NCBI GenBank assembly: GCA_019022495.1 | Contig: JAFEKR010000001.1 | Coordinates: 5,208,001 to 5,272,000, forward strand | Direction of reading: 5' to 3' | Length of the DNA: 64,000 bases | From: Epichloe hybrida | Taxonomy: Eukaryota > Ascomycota > Sordariomycetes > Hypocreales > Clavicipitaceae | Shown here: positions 48,352 through 58,576 of the stretch, one piece after another | Position numbering within the stretch: position 1 is the first letter of the stretch | Layout: each line of letters opens with the position of its first letter | Notes under the pieces: model-generated | The model's database searches: none | Told to the model about the DNA's origin: nothing | The model's input: only the letters and a program-made list of their open reading frames with translations | Made by a program: the position numbers and the translations under genes

Positions 48352-49378
48352 ACACTGGCGCATTGCAGTCATCGCGGCGCGGCTTTGCAGCCACTGTTCG
48401 GATTGCACAGCATCACTGCGGGAGTTTGTTTGCAACCCGTGGCTCATGACATGATGATTTTTGAACGGAGTTGAAATAGCGAGGAAACATCGCCCATGTA
48501 CTAAGATGGTTTTTTGTGTATTTACATTTTATTGCTCGAGACGTGCGAGACAAGCTGTTGTTCTTGGTGGCGGATCAGACAACAAAATGTCCTTTGGGAT
48601 GCCGCGATTTGGAGTATGTTTAATTTGAGAGGAGACCATCACACACATGGTTTCATGGTTGCTTTAGGCGGCCTAGACTTTAGCTTCTCTCAACAGGATG
48701 GAATAAAAACATTGCCCACCTCAACAACGGTGCTTCGTGCGAGTGATGCCCTTGAAGAATGAGTGATTGTACATGGTCTTTTCCGCCGCTGTTTTGTGCC
48801 GTCCCTGAGCAGTAAGTATTTCATGCCTAGTTCGCTGGAGCTACCCTAAAGGGCTTGACAACACCGCTGGTTCTTGCTGTTTGTTGTATCTAGGGTTGGT
48901 AGTTTTATCGTCTAATCCTGGCAATTTGCCCGAGAGTGTAATACACTTTCTCCATCAAACAAGTGGCAAGTGAAAGTGGAAAGTGGCGCGACAACCGCAG
49001 AGCGCTTATTGTCAGCGTTGTTGATCTATATCCTGTAAGCGAGGTGGATGTGTTGAAAGTGCACGGCGAAATGACCTCGACAAATCAAACTGCCATATCA
49101 AGTTGGAAACTACGGCATTGTACTAGCATAGAAAGATGACTGCTTCCATTACACATGATACTAATAATAATACCTCACTGAACCACCGACATGATGTCGA
49201 CGACGATAACCTAGGCCAAGACTCGGGAGAATTTCCACCCTAGAATGCCAATATCGAGCAGCTGCCTGATAAGCACTAAAGTCGGGTCATTATATACCGT
49301 GAATAAAAAAAATCGAGAGAGTACACTGGAGACCCGTGAGAGTAAGGCGTGTGTTGACCAAAAATGAAACGTGTCGAC
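48352..49378. other. Intergenic region
   Basis: This is the AT-rich 3' flank of the C2H2 gene. Nothing coding is supported in about 1 kb. Confidence 0.5.
49360..49364 (-). terminator. RNA polymerase III T5 terminator of tRNA-Glu
   Basis: Five A on the plus strand (T5 on the transcribed minus strand) begin 15 bases after the 3' end of the tRNA, matching a Pol III stop. Confidence 0.7.
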
Positions 49379-49449
49379 TCCGGTACAGGGAATCGAACCC
49401 TGGGCTGCTCGGTGAGAGCGAGCGATGTTAGCCACTACACCATACCGGA
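49379..49449 (-). tRNA. tRNA-Glu (anticodon CTC)
   Basis: On the minus strand the sequence folds as a cloverleaf. The acceptor stem TCCGGTA pairs with TACCGGA. The D-arm is GGTGTAGTGGCTAAC. The anticodon stem is GCTCG/CGAGC with loop CTCTCAC, giving anticodon CTC. The T-arm is CAGGG-TTCGATT-CCCTG. No intron is present. CCA is not encoded, as expected for a eukaryotic nuclear gene. It reads GAG codons, common in the genes of this window. Internal A and B boxes (GTGTAGTGGC, GGTTCGATTCC) are present. Confidence 0.96.
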
Positions 49450-49730
49450 TGGGATCTGTGACGCTGACTTTTATTTGCATTTAATAACCTATAGTAAGCT
49501 GAATGGATCGATTAACAGTGGGTTGCCAAATGAACAGCGAGATGGTGACTCTAAAAGTACACATTACTATTTGTTTTTATTAGAGTTCTGACATTGCTTT
49601 AATCTGACCCCGTTTGAAACAATACAAATCAAGTCGGACTTTCTAACACGGACTAAAACTGAGCTACATGTTACATCCGTCGGCTTCAATGTACATTGAT
49701 GGTCCATAATGGCGTGGTACGCGCGTACAT

Positions 49731-50584
49731 TCAAATCTTGGGGACAGGCCTAGGTGGCTGCAAGAATCCCTTGCTGGCAGCAGTCTGGATGCTACGGGAC
49801 CAGATTTTGGCCATCTTGTCGTATCCAGCATCGGTGGGATGAGTGCCATCACGGCCGATGTCTCCTTTCTGGGGACCGTCGGAGCCGTGCATCTCGGCGA
49901 GGACGATTCTCTTGCCGGTGGCGGCCTCCTTGCTGGCCAGGGCTCTGATCTGGTTGTTGACGTCCTTGACGCGTGCCTCGGTGGCGCCGTCGAGGTTCAT
50001 GACGAGGGTGGACAGGATGACGGTGGAGCCGGGCGATGCCTTCCACAGGTACTCGAGCAAGCTGCTCATTCGCTGGCCAGCAGAGCTGATGTGGAAGTTC
50101 TGCACGCAGTCATTGGTGCCGGCGTTGAGCGTGAAGAGGTTGGGCAGGCGACTCGGCACGGCGGCCTCGGCCTTGGCCTTGACTTGTTCGATTCGGAGGC
50201 CGGGCCAACCCTCGTTCTCGTTGTCCTTCATGGTGCCGTGCTTGCGAGATCCGACCATGTCCACGGTGTATCCGCTCCCGACGAGGAGGTCGTACAGGTC
50301 CTTGCGGTAGCCATTGCCATCGGAGGAGCCCACGCCGTACGTGATGGATGCTCCGAGGGGCATGAGGCGGAGAGGGACCTTGGCTGCTGCGACGATGTCA
50401 GACTCGACGTCCTCCCGTGACGGAGTGGATGATGACTGGGCTGATTGATCAATGTCAGTAGAATGTTGCGTCGCTTGGCCCCCCCCCCCCCCCTGGTGAT
50501 TCTGGCTGCGTTGGACTAACCGGTGGAGATCAGGGCTAGGCTGGCAACGGCCAGCTGGCTGAGCATTCGTAAAAGCGGTGCCAT
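49731..50584 (-). CDS. Secreted SGNH/GDSL-type hydrolase (esterase)
   Basis: Exon 1 is 50521-50584 and exon 2 is 49731-50440, giving about 257 residues. The first exon encodes a signal peptide (MLSQLAVASLALIST within it). Block I is PLGASITYGVGSSDG, where the catalytic Ser follows GA instead of the usual GD. Block III is LNAGTNDC, and block V is DGTHPTDAGYDKMA with the Asp-His pair. These make an intact SGNH triad. Similar fungal proteins act as carbohydrate or lipid esterases (CE3-like), but the substrate is not evident. The intron (50441-50520) contains 15 consecutive C at 50479-50493. The Asn of GTND marks the oxyanion hole. Secretion is inferred from the signal peptide. Confidence 0.9.
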
Positions 50585-51200
50585 GGCGACGATATTCTAT
50601 TCAGAGAAAGAAAAAAAAGAGAAAAGAGACTGTACGCTGTTCGGGACGGAGATGCATGACGGGAGTTGAGGATTGGATGGCCGTTTATATATGGTCAGAT
50701 TATACCTTACCGTCCACGTCCAACTACCCTCCATGACGTGAACGTACATATATCAGGGATCGCTTCGCTTTCCTTGACTACCATGGCTTACTATTTCTGC
50801 GGAGCTGATCATGTACGGTCAGACGCTAGTACTTGACGCGGGCCAGCGTGGTCGGCATTTGCTCGGCAGGGTGACCCTACGTCGAAGGTTGTGACCCAAA
50901 CAATTGCCTCGTTGGCTTACTCGGAGTCAACTTGTAGCTCCGCGCAGGATAAGCAACGGATCCAGACCGCATTAGCGCTTCCAAACTGCAGAAGCCAACG
51001 CGGGGTGGGAATCTGTAAGCCGACTCGACTTACTAATAATTGGCTTAGCCTGAGGAAAGAGGAAGGAAAGGTGGGCCGCTGCTTCCCGAAATGTTTTGCA
51101 GCAAGCCGTTGCTCGGCGGCACGCGCCATCTCGCAACCTCGCCATCTTGCCATCTTGGAGTCGACAAATATAAACGGCACAGGCGTCAGCAGGCCGGAAA
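50585..51200. other. Divergent promoter SGNH hydrolase / ASNSD1-like
   Basis: About 600 bases lie between divergent start codons. TATATATGG near 50684 could serve the esterase as a TATA element, 100 bases upstream of its start. Otherwise nothing is recognised. Confidence 0.45.
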
Positions 51201-53134
51201 ATGTGTGGCATCCATGCTGCAATCTATACAGCTGGGAAATGCCCCAAATCTGCTGCTCTCCAACGTCGCCTGCGGAATCGCGGACCCGACCATCAGGGCA
51301 CTGTCACGACATGCTTGGCCGATGGCTATGCCACGACATTAGCCTTCACCTCGACGGTGCTGTCTCTCCGAGGAGACCATGTTGCGAAGCAGCCTCTCGT
51401 GGATGAAATCACTGAGTCTGTGCTCTGTTGGAACGGGGAGGCCTGGAAGATCCGAGGACGCGAGGTCCAGGGCAACGACGGAGAAGCCATCCTGCCCCTG
51501 CTGAGAGAGGCCAGCAGCCACTCGTCAGAGGATGGTGGCGAAAGCGTGCTGGATGTTCTCCGAGGAATCGAGGGCCCCTTTGCCTTCATCTATTATGAGA
51601 AAGCCTCAAGACGCCTTTATTACGGACGAGATCGTTTGGGAAGGCGTTCTTTGCTGGTTAAGCCTGGGGAACCATTTCTTCTGGCGAGCATTGCTGATTC
51701 CCCCCCCAGTGTAGGCTGGATAGAGGTTGAAGCGGACGGAATCTATGTTTTGCAATTGCCTGATGCAGACATTGACCTGCAGCCAAGCGAGTATGTACCG
51801 ATCAGGCATGACTGGGTTGACGATGACTCGTTTGTAAGTTTGATTCGGATCACCATCACGACTACGTGTCAAGAGATTGTTAACCGCTTGCTTGCCTTTT
51901 GTGCCGCTGCATGGGTAGATTTCAGGGATTGGACCATTTAATTGCACAATGTTACTGCCACATTTCCACCCGACAAAGCAGTCTGACATTATTCAGCAAT
52001 TGCATCATCGCCTTGCTCAGTCATTGCGATTGCGAGTGCTGCAGGTGCCGGTACCTCCGGGCGCGACCACGGGTGACGCAAGAGTGGCCGTTTTGTTTTC
52101 CGGCGGGCTCGACTGTACGGTGCTGGCTCGTCTCGCAAGTGATTTACTGCCTGATGACCAGCCTATTGATTTACTCAGTGTAGCTTTTGAGAATCCCAGG
52201 ATTGCAGCGCAACACAAGGGCATGTCGCAGGATGCACTGTATGAGTTATGTCCTGATCGCATCACGGGGAGGAGATCGTTGGCAGAGCTCGTGCAGGTCT
52301 GCCCGAAGCGCAGGTTTCGCCTGGTTACGGTATGCGTCGTCGAGTCGCCTTCTCATCTCTTTAGCCAAATGACCCACGCGCGGAGGACTGTTCAGTCACT
52401 AACGAAGCTCGCAGGTCAATGTTCCGTTCTCTCTTGCTTCTGATCATCGGTCCGAGGTAGTCGAGCTGATGCACCCGCACAACACAGAGATGGATCTATC
52501 TATTGCATTTGCGCTGTATTTTGCAGCACGAGGGGATGGGCTTTGTCAGACCGTCACCGAGATTGCCCCTCGACCGTATAAAACGACAGCTCGAGTATTG
52601 CTCTCGGGCTTAGGTGCCGATGAGCTATTCGGAGGATACATACGACACGCCACGGCCTTCAGCCGCCGTCAAAACTATGAGGGGCTGATTGAGGAGTTGA
52701 AGCTTGATGTTAGTCGTCTGGGCAAACGAAATCTCGGTCGTGATGATCGAGTCACGGCCCACTGGGAGAAGGAAGTTCGCTTCCCATACCTCGACGAGGA
52801 CTTTGTAAGATGGGCCATTGGGCTACCTGTATGGGAGAAGTGCGATTTCGCCAACGAAGAAGTCCAAGGTGAGGTATCAGAGCCGGGAAAACGAGTACTT
52901 CGTCTTCTTGCTAAAGAGCTGGGAATGACAGCGGTCGCGCGGGAGAAGAAACGTGCCGTGAGTGATACCACGCCACCTCTGGCCCCTTAAGGGGTGATAG
53001 AGTCGCGACGTAAAACGGGAGCTACATAAAGCAGGGCACCAAAGACTAATGCAGGTGCACAGATTCAATTTGGTGCTAGGACAGCCAAGATGGAGAGCGG
53101 CAAGGCCAAAGGGACGGCGCTTATTTCACCCTGA
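51201..53134 (+). CDS. Asparagine synthetase domain-containing protein (ASNSD1-like)
   Basis: Four exons, 51201-51833, 51919-52329, 52415-52957 and 53063-53134, give about 552 residues. The protein begins MCGI, so after Met removal Cys would be the N-terminal nucleophile of a class II glutaminase domain, with RNRGPDHQG and LSLRG following. The second half is the ATP-pyrophosphatase domain: VAVLFSGGLDCTVLA (PP-loop SGG.DC), a VELMHPHNTEMDLSIAFALY segment, LLSGLGADELFGGY and the RFPYLDEDFVRWA end. It is shorter than true asparagine synthetase and matches the ASNSD1 branch, whose biochemical role is not firmly known. Exon 2 was anchored at TAG/ATTTCAGGG so that ISGIGPFN continues the frame. A 24-codon last exon ends TALISP. 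Confidence 0.9.
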
Positions 53135-55601
53135 TGCCACCCGCCACGCCACCCGCCGGCACCACCACCACACACACCACTATGGACCGACCACGTTCAG
53201 CGCAAGCACTGCCACCAGAGGCGACCACCAGAGGCGACCACCAGAGGCGACGGCAAGTGCCGGCCAGGCCGCAGCTGCCGGGACCATACCAAGTACATAT
53301 TAAAGCAAACAAGTTGTACAACTGAAGGGGGAGAGAGAGATGCAGGAAGGGTCACACACATGGCGGCAATGATGATGGCAAACAGATACTTCCGAGCCTT
53401 TGTGGTCCAAGATGGCTGGACACACACCTTGTCGGAAGGAGACAAGATACTTGTGTGTTTTGCAGGCCGGCGCCTCGAGGTTGGCGCAGCATAACCCTTC
53501 TATTTTGGACTCCGATCGGGACTGGGTTCAGCCATTCCTGCAGACAATGGCAGTGACGTCGTTTAAAGGCAAGTCTGAGCCGTCTTTCTTCATATTATGG
53601 AGGGGTCCACAACAGGGGTTCTTTTTCTTCTTCTTCTTCTTCTTCTTCTTGTTGCAGAGACATGACTTACTTTGGAGTAAAGGTCCTCTTAAAGGAACCA
53701 TTTGTAAGACATGGCAATGTAATTGCGAGTGCAAGCGCGAGCCCAGCCGCAACCACGGGAACAAATGAAGGTGAGATGTACACCCACTGTACCTGCATGG
53801 AACCCGTCTCTGCGGCAGACGTTTGGCATATCACCTTGGCAACTTGCATGTGCGCAACCCGACTGTTCTGTAATAGGGGTAATGGGGGGGAATAGTCTGG
53901 GTAGTCTGGGCCGACGTGTATCGGACTAGAATACGGAGGAGGAGACAAGACGGCACAGAGACGCGGAAACTGGGCATCCGAGGCAGTGGGGACCACCAGC
54001 TGACCACCAGCCGACGACCAGCCGACGTTGACGCGCATGCATTCGATGGATTGAGTCCATGGTCCTCCAAAGAAGAATGGCCACGAGTTGATTGCGAACG
54101 TGTTGTACGTGTACGAGCTCAGTGCCGTGCTCCGTGCTCCGTGCTCCGTGCTCCGTGACCCTCTTGCTCATTACTTGCCTTTGGCGCTCAGAAATGGAAC
54201 ACGTCGAGTCTGTATGTCCCATGTCTCACCTGGACCACGGGAACGGATGCTGAACCCCCAAGGTACGGCGCCACGCCGCGCACTATTTATACATGTAATG
54301 AGCAGACCGGGGCGCGGCTGCGCGCAATCTTGTTGATGACATCGACACTGCGCTATTGGGACTCGGCACGGTCGGGAGAGAGTCAATGTCAATGGCAATG
54401 GAAATGGCAAACGATATTGCTCCATTATTAACCAATTCTTTCATGACCGAAGCGCCGAAATCCATCGCGCGAGCTCACCCCCCCCAACACCCCACACGTA
54501 TTGCGATGCGACCAAGGAGAAAAAAAGCCCCCTTTCGACTGAGACATGCGATGCACTAGGCCCCCAAAATGGAACCAAGGACAAAAAAAAAAAAACTAGG
54601 AAAAAAAGAAAGACAGGAACCATCTTTTAGCGAGCGGCCTAAACCAATTGTCGAATCTGGGCTACATCTGCTCTCCTGCGCGAGATTCGGTAGCTCCATG
54701 ACAATCTCGACGGGCCTTTTCTCCAGGCTGTCGTAATTCAATCAATCTACCCTACCCGTCAGTCAGCTCGGGCCCTCTTCCTCCCAACCTGCACGACCCA
54801 TGGCTAGCTCCAACAATGAGGCATGTCATGAACTGATCCGTAGACTCTGACCACCCGGCGCCCCTGCTTTAGAAATTTCATACCATTGCGCGTTGTCGCT
54901 TTTTTTTATTTCGCAACAGGCCTGCCGATTTGCGCAGGTTTCTCAAGGAAAATAATAATAAAAGTAAAAGAGAGCCGTCACCCTGGTACGTGGCGGGCTG
55001 GGGATATCCAGCTCGATATGGCCACAGTCTACATGCACGTAAAATTATCGGCAATCCGTCTTGGGCGTTGGGGAAAAGTGTCCGAGTTCCACCGAGGAAA
55101 CCGAGTAATCTCACAAGACCAGGGCCGGCTGGGATTCAACAGGGCCAGGAGGCACGTTAGCTCGTCTGGTGAGGGAATAGTTCAGGGGATCATGGCACGA
55201 TACGTCCTCGGTTAGGGTCATCTTTCTTTTTTTTTTCCCTTGTTCTTTGCCAATCCAGGAGGCGTGGCGTGGCGTGGCGTGGCGTGGCGTGGCGAGGTGA
55301 TGTGATGTGATGCGATGCAATGCAGGCAGGGTCAGGGGAAGGCGAAAAGTCCCAGATGCGTTGTGTGAACGGATGGTATATAAGTCGACGTGATAACCTC
55401 TCTCTGCTTCCGCTTTCTTTCCTCCCCATCCTCAAGACAATTTCCTCAGCAGCATCTACCTTCGAACGCCCCCGGCTTCGTCATTCGCTCTTTTACACAC
55501 TCGCTCAGTCACTCGTTCAATTCTGACCCCTTTCCGCTGCTTGTCTTGCAGAGCATCATCATCATCACCCTACCCGGACCTCAATAATTAATTCCATAAA
55601 C
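53135..55601. other. Gene-poor region and promoter of secreted Cys-rich gene
   Basis: 2.5 kb shows no convincing gene. Simple repeats are dense: a 13-bp AGAGGCGACCACC unit (53217-53250), TTC triplets (53625-53650), CGTGCTC units (54126-54156) and six GGCGT units (55261-55290) followed by TGATG pentamers (55297-55321). A few GTACG/TACGG motifs occur. Short frames in the region have no domain. Confidence 0.5.
55377..55384 (+). promoter_or_regulatory. TATA box of secreted Cys-rich gene
   Basis: TATATAAG lies 218 bases upstream of the start codon and is followed by a CT-rich leader (55390-55560), the common layout of strongly expressed fungal genes. Confidence 0.6.
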
Positions 55602-56522
55602 ATGCGTTTCATTACTTCCGTCGCTGGCTTCGCCGCCATTGCCTCTGCCCACAGCCTCATTGGCCTCGGGGCCGACGTCGACGTCAAGGCTGATGTCGAG
55701 GTTGCCGCCATTGCCCACGCCCAGGTCGACGTCAACGCCGATATCGACCTGAACCTGGCTCGCGGCAAGCACTCTGGCTACAAGTGCCCCAAGACCATGA
55801 GCTACTGCCCCTGGACCAAGTCTTGCTCATGTGCTCCCGGCCAGACGCTCGATCTCGTTGCCAACATCTGTGTTGGTGACATCTTGACCGGTGCCTGGCC
55901 CGAGCCTGACGTCAGCGTCTTCGCTACCGTCGATGTCAAGCTCGGCACCTTCTGTGCTGCCTCCCCTACCAAGATCGTCAAGTACGACCCTCACCATGAG
56001 TACTGCCAGGCCAGCCTCAACACCGTCACCTTCTGTGCCTCTGCCGACATTGAGCTCGAGATTGCTGCCCAGGTCGAGATCGACCTCAACGCCAACATCA
56101 GCGCCGACCTCAAGAACGTCTGCGCCGGTCTCAGCGGTCTCTACCTGGAGAGCCTCGTCGACGCCGTCATTGCCTTCAACACCGACATCCTCGGCCTTGC
56201 TACCATCTCTGCCGATGTCCAGGCCAACCTCTCTCTCGGCCTCCTCAAGATCGTCAACGGCCTCACCTGCAAGCTCGGCCTCGGAAAGTGCAACTTCGAC
56301 TGTGTCGCCCACTGTGCCAAGGGCTGCAAGAACTACATCGACGTCGACGCTGAGATCGGTGCTGAGATCAACGGCCTCGTCGGCCTCTGCATCCTCCCCA
56401 ACATTGTGCTGACCATCAACGCTGCCAAGCACGTCGTTGCCCACGTCATCGACAGCTTGCTGTGCCTCGTTGGCGGCATCGTCAAGTCCCTCCTGTCCAC
56501 CTTCGACTGCCACTGCCACTAA
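55602..56522 (+). CDS. Secreted Cys-rich protein with alternating Val/Asp segments (unrecognised)
   Basis: A single exon of 306 residues. MRFITSVAGFAAIASA is a clear signal peptide with cleavage after Ala16. The mature protein holds about 18 Cys, grouped as a four-Cys cluster (KCPKTMSYCPWTKSCSC), single Cys in the middle, a five-Cys cluster (CKLGLGKCNFDCVAHCAKGC) and a CHCH end. Between clusters run alternating hydrophobic/acidic stretches (VDVKADVEV, VDVNADIDLNL, IELEIAAQVEIDLNANI, AEIGAEING), a pattern that would form amphipathic beta strands or helices. There is no membrane anchor and no GPI-like tail. Nearly every codon ends in C and a TATA box is present, which suggests strong expression. 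I do not recognise the family; a wall-associated or extracellular protein is only an inference. Confidence 0.9.
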   Translation: MRFITSVAGFAAIASAHSLIGLGADVDVKADVEVAAIAHAQVDVNADIDLNLARGKHSGYKCPKTMSYCPWTKSCSCAPGQTLDLVANICVGDILTGAWPEPDVSVFATVDVKLGTFCAASPTKIVKYDPHHEYCQASLNTVTFCASADIELEIAAQVEIDLNANISADLKNVCAGLSGLYLESLVDAVIAFNTDILGLATISADVQANLSLGLLKIVNGLTCKLGLGKCNFDCVAHCAKGCKNYIDVDAEIGAEINGLVGLCILPNIVLTINAAKHVVAHVIDSLLCLVGGIVKSLLSTFDCHCH

Positions 56523-56965
56523 GCGGCCTCCCGTTGGACCGGATATCCCAGTCGCGAAATATTTGTTAATACCGGGTAGACGTCATCAACGGTCTCACGT
56601 TGGAAGGGGGTAAAGGTAAAAATCATGTGGTATGGAGGAGTCGATCTAGCGTTTGCATCCCACAGTATCTTTTGGCGTCGGTGGTTTCGGCACCATGTAA
56701 ATAATCAGTTTCCTTGCCTCTTCGACGAGGTTGCATATTAGCTAGCCTCCACAAGTTCTGAAATTTACCGGCCATGGATAATACTTCTTTGTTACCAACG
56801 TTTCGTGCTGAGCCCGTGTCCGTTGAATGAAGCTTCAAGAAAATCTTCCACCTGTCCGTTAGGTTCAGGCTTCCCAAGGAGTTACTTGTTGAAGTGTTCC
56901 AGGTGGTAGCTCATGGGATCCTCTAAAGTACAAAACGATATGAGTGGGGGCTCGTGGGTATGAAT
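56523..56965. other. Convergent intergenic region
   Basis: These are the 3' flanks of the secreted Cys-rich gene and the hypothetical gene. No gene is seen. Confidence 0.45.
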
Positions 56966-58188
56966 TCATGCACACGCCGACACGATAACTGGCTTTCCAA
57001 ACCTGTCCACCATGAATTGGCTAAACGATTCGTCGTCGTCGTCGTCTGCCAAGAACCTTCTATCCTCCGTCTCTGGAGGCAATTCCGAGTACAGCCCCTT
57101 CCCAGCCTCTGGCCAAGAAGGAGGGAGAGGGTCTTCCTCAACTCCCCCCTCCTCATCCTCCCCTTCTTCTTCTTTTTTAATTGATGGCGCGTTGCCTTCG
57201 TTTTGGGCAAGTATCAGACGCCTGAGCACCCTTTTCGCATTCTTTTGCCGTTGGCGCGCCTTCGGGTTCACGATGGTGTGGCCATGTCTCGGCCTCCCCA
57301 TTGAGCGAGGATCGCTCTTAACCGACTCTGTCTGCAAACCTGGCGAGTCATGGAGAGTTTTTTCCCAGTCTGGAGAGCCGAATATCGGCAAGTCAGGATG
57401 TCTTTTGGACACTGAAACCACGATATCGACCAAGAGCTGAGGGTGAAGTTGGTCGCAAAACGACAGAATATTCAATAGATCTGTGCGTTTCTTCTGCATA
57501 AAGTATTGTGTGCGCTTCAGATTGAACAGTCAGCCAGACAGCTACAAACATTGTCCATTGAGCCATGACTCACTGCCAAATCCGACGCCTCGCCGGCGTA
57601 AAACCCCAGAAGTTCTGGCCTTGTGGGGACGATCCCATCTGCCATCGAGGACAATCTATGCTCTTGAGTGACATCTACTGTTCCTGGCACTGGGCAACTG
57701 CCACCTTGTATGGAAATTTGGACCTCGGGTACGACGACATTGCCCTTCAGTAGTGCTGGTGGCTGTAAAAAGAGTGTTGCAGCAGAGGTGGACGAAGCCT
57801 TCGCTGGAGGAAACGGCATGGTGCTCTGGGTAAAGTCGGGCACATCGGACCTTGAGCTGCGCTTCCGCTTAAGTCTTGACGAAATTGCAGCAATGCGGTC
57901 TTGACAAACTTCTGCCGCGCTGCAATTGCTCTGGGTCGCTGCGTTATTCGGTAGAGCGACTGTGGTTGAAGTATCCGAGCTGAGCCGCTTGTCTATCCGA
58001 GGACTGTTCTCCCTGCCCGGGAAACTTCCATTCGGCGTGGACGACGTGTTGTTGCTGCCTGTGCTGCGAATGCGACTGAGAATATGCGCACTCGTCGCAC
58101 TGAATTGTGATATGTATGCCGGCTGGCTGCTGTCAGCATGTTTCGGAGCATTGGTTGATCGCATAGAGGGATGAGTATCATTGTTCAT
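56966..58188 (-). CDS. Hypothetical fungal protein with basic and acidic disordered regions
   Basis: Exon 1 is 57574-58188 and exon 2 is 56966-57493, giving about 380 residues. The first half is Ser/Thr/Asn-rich and disordered, with a basic patch SRLKRKRSSRSD that could be a nuclear localisation signal. Across the junction, KKRTDLLNILSFCDQLHPQLLVDIVVSVSKRHPDLPIF looks like a short helical domain. A second basic block (KARQRQKNAKRVLRRL) and an acidic stretch (KKEEEGEDEEGG) follow. This mix is typical of nuclear or chromatin-associated proteins, but no family is recognised. The phase-0 intron (57494-57573) has GTGAGT and TGCAG ends. Confidence 0.75.
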
Positions 58189-58576
58189 TTTTGCTGGTAG
58201 AGAGGCCTGGTTGTGCTGAAGCCCTTGATGTATTTAGTAGCGATGATGATGCCCACTGAGGAGTAAGGACCGAATCAGCAATGGGCGATGGCCGAAGAAA
58301 AGATGCTCTATTCTGCCCATCTGAGTTGCTTTTTTGATGGTACTTCGGGTTTCGATCAACTCAAGGTGGATCAGTGGATGGAATTATCTTGTTTGCGCTT
58401 GTTACTCCGAGGTTACTATGGTGGTGGTGTCAGGGAGTCGCACCTGCAAACGCAGCTGTCACGTGACGACAACTTGCTCTTACTCTCGTCCTTTGTTGTA
58501 TTGAAGGCACCTTCATTTCACCAGCAAAAGCGGGATTACAGACCGTCATTGGAATTTTTATTTGAGCCATCTAGTT
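58189..58576. other. Intergenic region
   Basis: This is the promoter of the hypothetical gene and the 3' flank of the CoA-transferase. Nothing else is recognised. Confidence 0.45.

Noticed and set aside
55827..56519. 230-codon minus-strand frame opposite the secreted Cys-rich gene
   Set aside because: It is the complement of a strongly C-biased gene. The sense strand has a signal peptide and ordered Cys pattern, and the antisense does not.
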